Positions 62,738 to 64,000 of a stretch of DNA of 64,000 nt are shown piece after piece (the stretch's first letter is position 1; each line of letters begins with the position of its first letter). The notes beneath the pieces are model-generated. The model had not been told where the DNA came from. It was given only the letters and a program-made list of their open reading frames with translations, and searched no databases. Made by a program: the position numbers and the translations under genes. The stretch comes from Flavobacterium psychrophilum (GTDB lineage Bacteria; Bacteroidota; Bacteroidia; Flavobacteriales; Flavobacteriaceae), in assembly GCA_001708385.1 (NCBI GenBank), contig CP012388.1, positions 3,906,001 through 3,970,000 on the forward strand, in the 5' to 3' direction.

Positions 62738-64000
62738 TGAATTTAAAAGTTGAAAATTTTAATCTTCGCAGTGAGGAAGTACAGGATATTTTAACGGCAA
62801 TGCCCCGTTGGTATATTAAGTGGGGAAATTTAATCATCACCTTAATTCTGTCGATGGTACTTTTATTTTCCTTTATTATAAAATATCCGGAAATTATAAC
62901 CTCGGATGTAGTAATAACAACTAGCAATCCACCGGAAAAGCTTATTGCGAAAACTTCAGGAAAGTTCCAGAAAATTTTTATAAATAATAACGCTTTTGTA
63001 ACCAAAGGTACCGTCATCGCGGTACTTGAAAATTCTGCGAATTACGAAGATGTATTCAGGCTAAAACAAACGCTTGAAAGCATTGATTTTAAAAAACCCA
63101 GCCTCCAATTCGCAAGCAGTGATGCAACGTATGCGAGCCTCGGAGAGCTGGAAAGTTCCTATTCATTATTCGAAAAAGACTATATCTCCTATATTCTATA
63201 CCTTAACCTAAAGCCCCATAAAGTAGAGACCGGTGCTCAAAAAATTGAATATGCAGAGTTGCACGATAGGCTAGAACTATTAAATCAACAAAAGATCATT
63301 AGCGGTAACGAACTCGACCTAAAGAAGAAGGATTTATCAAGGTATCAGAAACTATTCGATAAGGGTGTGATATCTGCACAAGAGTGGGACCTTAAAAATA
63401 TGGAGTATTTACAGTTGGAGCGAAATTTAAAAAGTATTACTTCATCAATTTCTCAATTGAGGTCTTCATTGAATGACCTTGACAGGACTATTCACACAAC
63501 ATATATAAAAGAAACATCAGATAATATCACACTATTAAAAAATTCCGTCCAGTCCTTTAACCAATTATTGAGGGCATTAAATGAGTGGGAATTAAAATAT
63601 ATTTTCAAATCCTCTATAAATGGCCAGGTTTCATACCTTAATTTTTGGAATGAAAATCAAACTGTAAATACGGGTGATAATGTATTTAATATTGTTCCAG
63701 ATGGCAAGTCGCAATATATCGGAAAAGCCAAAGCGACGGCAGTTAAATCCGGAAAAATAAAGGTAGGCCAGCAGGTTAATATAAAGTTGCGTAATTATCC
63801 AGATCAGGAGTATGGCGTCCTTAAGGGAAAAGTCGCAAATATTTCTAACACTCCGGATAAGGAAGGTTACATACTTCTTGACATTTCGTTACCTGATAAA
63901 TTAATAACATCTTATGACAAAACAGTTCAATTCCATCAGGAAATGGTAGGAACTGCTGACATAATTACCGAAGACCTAATGCTCATTGAGCGATTTTTTT
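62737..64000 (+). CDS. HlyD-like membrane fusion protein, 3' truncated by window
   Basis: The ATG overlaps the stop of the exporter gene (TAATG), and the frame is open to the window end, giving 421 codons so far. The product has one membrane helix (about 30-48), a first lipoyl half (IAKTSGKFQKIFINNNAFV, about 69-87), long coiled-coil hairpins (about 145-290), the second half (IFKSSINGQVSYLNFW, about 288-303) and a beta-barrel (KVGQQVNIKLRNYPDQEYG). This is the adaptor of type I secretion/peptide export systems in Gram-negative bacteria. It links the exporter to an outer membrane channel, which may lie beyond the window or elsewhere. Confidence 0.88.
   Translation, partial: MNLKVENFNLRSEEVQDILTAMPRWYIKWGNLIITLILSMVLLFSFIIKYPEIITSDVVITTSNPPEKLIAKTSGKFQKIFINNNAFVTKGTVIAVLENSANYEDVFRLKQTLESIDFKKPSLQFASSDATYASLGELESSYSLFEKDYISYILYLNLKPHKVETGAQKIEYAELHDRLELLNQQKIISGNELDLKKKDLSRYQKLFDKGVISAQEWDLKNMEYLQLERNLKSITSSISQLRSSLNDLDRTIHTTYIKETSDNITLLKNSVQSFNQLLRALNEWELKYIFKSSINGQVSYLNFWNENQTVNTGDNVFNIVPDGKSQYIGKAKATAVKSGKIKVGQQVNIKLRNYPDQEYGVLKGKVANISNTPDKEGYILLDISLPDKLITSYDKTVQFHQEMVGTADIITEDLMLIERFF

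Overview
The window is from a member of the Bacteroidota, most likely Flavobacterium or a close relative in the Flavobacteriaceae. Supporting signs are low G+C with AT-rich gaps, -7 elements of the TAnnTTTG type, proteins ending in type IX secretion (T9SS) sorting domains, Crp-like and TPR/LuxR-type regulators of flavobacterial style, and a near absence of Shine-Dalgarno sequences. No rRNA, complete tRNA, CRISPR array or intact transposase was found.

Layout. (1) 1-4.9 kb: the end of a retropepsin-like protease, then an amidoligase-fold protein and a papain-like Cys/His protein on the minus strand, and an unrecognised membrane protein. (2) 5.0-9.8 kb: a LodB-like flavoprotein and a very long protein that joins a catalase-like domain to a LodA-like quinone-cofactor oxidase, followed by the decayed 3' end of a T9SS cargo gene. 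(3) 9.9-23.2 kb: a Wzx/Wzy exopolysaccharide or capsule locus. Wzc and Wza run leftward; flippase, five sugar transferases, a TupA-like ATP-grasp protein, a CapA-like protein and an EpsG-type polymerase run rightward. (4) 23.3-38.6 kb: a fatty acid hydroxylase-family protein, a Crp-like regulator, a TPR/LuxR-type regulator, two paralogous T9SS type B surface proteins (879 and 1989 residues), a second retropepsin-like protease, a membrane protein and a luciferase-like monooxygenase. (5) 38.6-40.3 kb: a graveyard of gene remnants. (6) 40.4-45.8 kb: a tightly coupled seven-gene type III polyketide synthase operon on the minus strand. (7) 46-49.7 kb: a DUF1080-type secreted protein, two pseudogenes and small exported proteins. 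(8) 49.8-58.2 kb: a tripartite RND efflux operon, a ClC chloride channel with CBS domains, and a broken PAS-domain gene. (9) 58.8-64 kb: a peptide-export operon running off the window.

The strongest candidate for a new system is region 9. A 76-residue precursor has a double-glycine leader and a 48-residue core with eight cysteines. It is followed by a perfect 30-nt inverted repeat, a small protein with a DEMWH motif, an exported serine hydrolase, a C39-peptidase ABC exporter and an HlyD-like adaptor. No known RiPP-modifying enzyme is visible inside the window, so the product may be a disulfide-rich or metal-binding exported peptide. Other points of interest are the catalase-LodA fusion, the amidoligase/papain-like pair, the type III PKS operon that carries its own acyl-carrier machinery, and the sharp composition change inside the 1989-residue adhesin.
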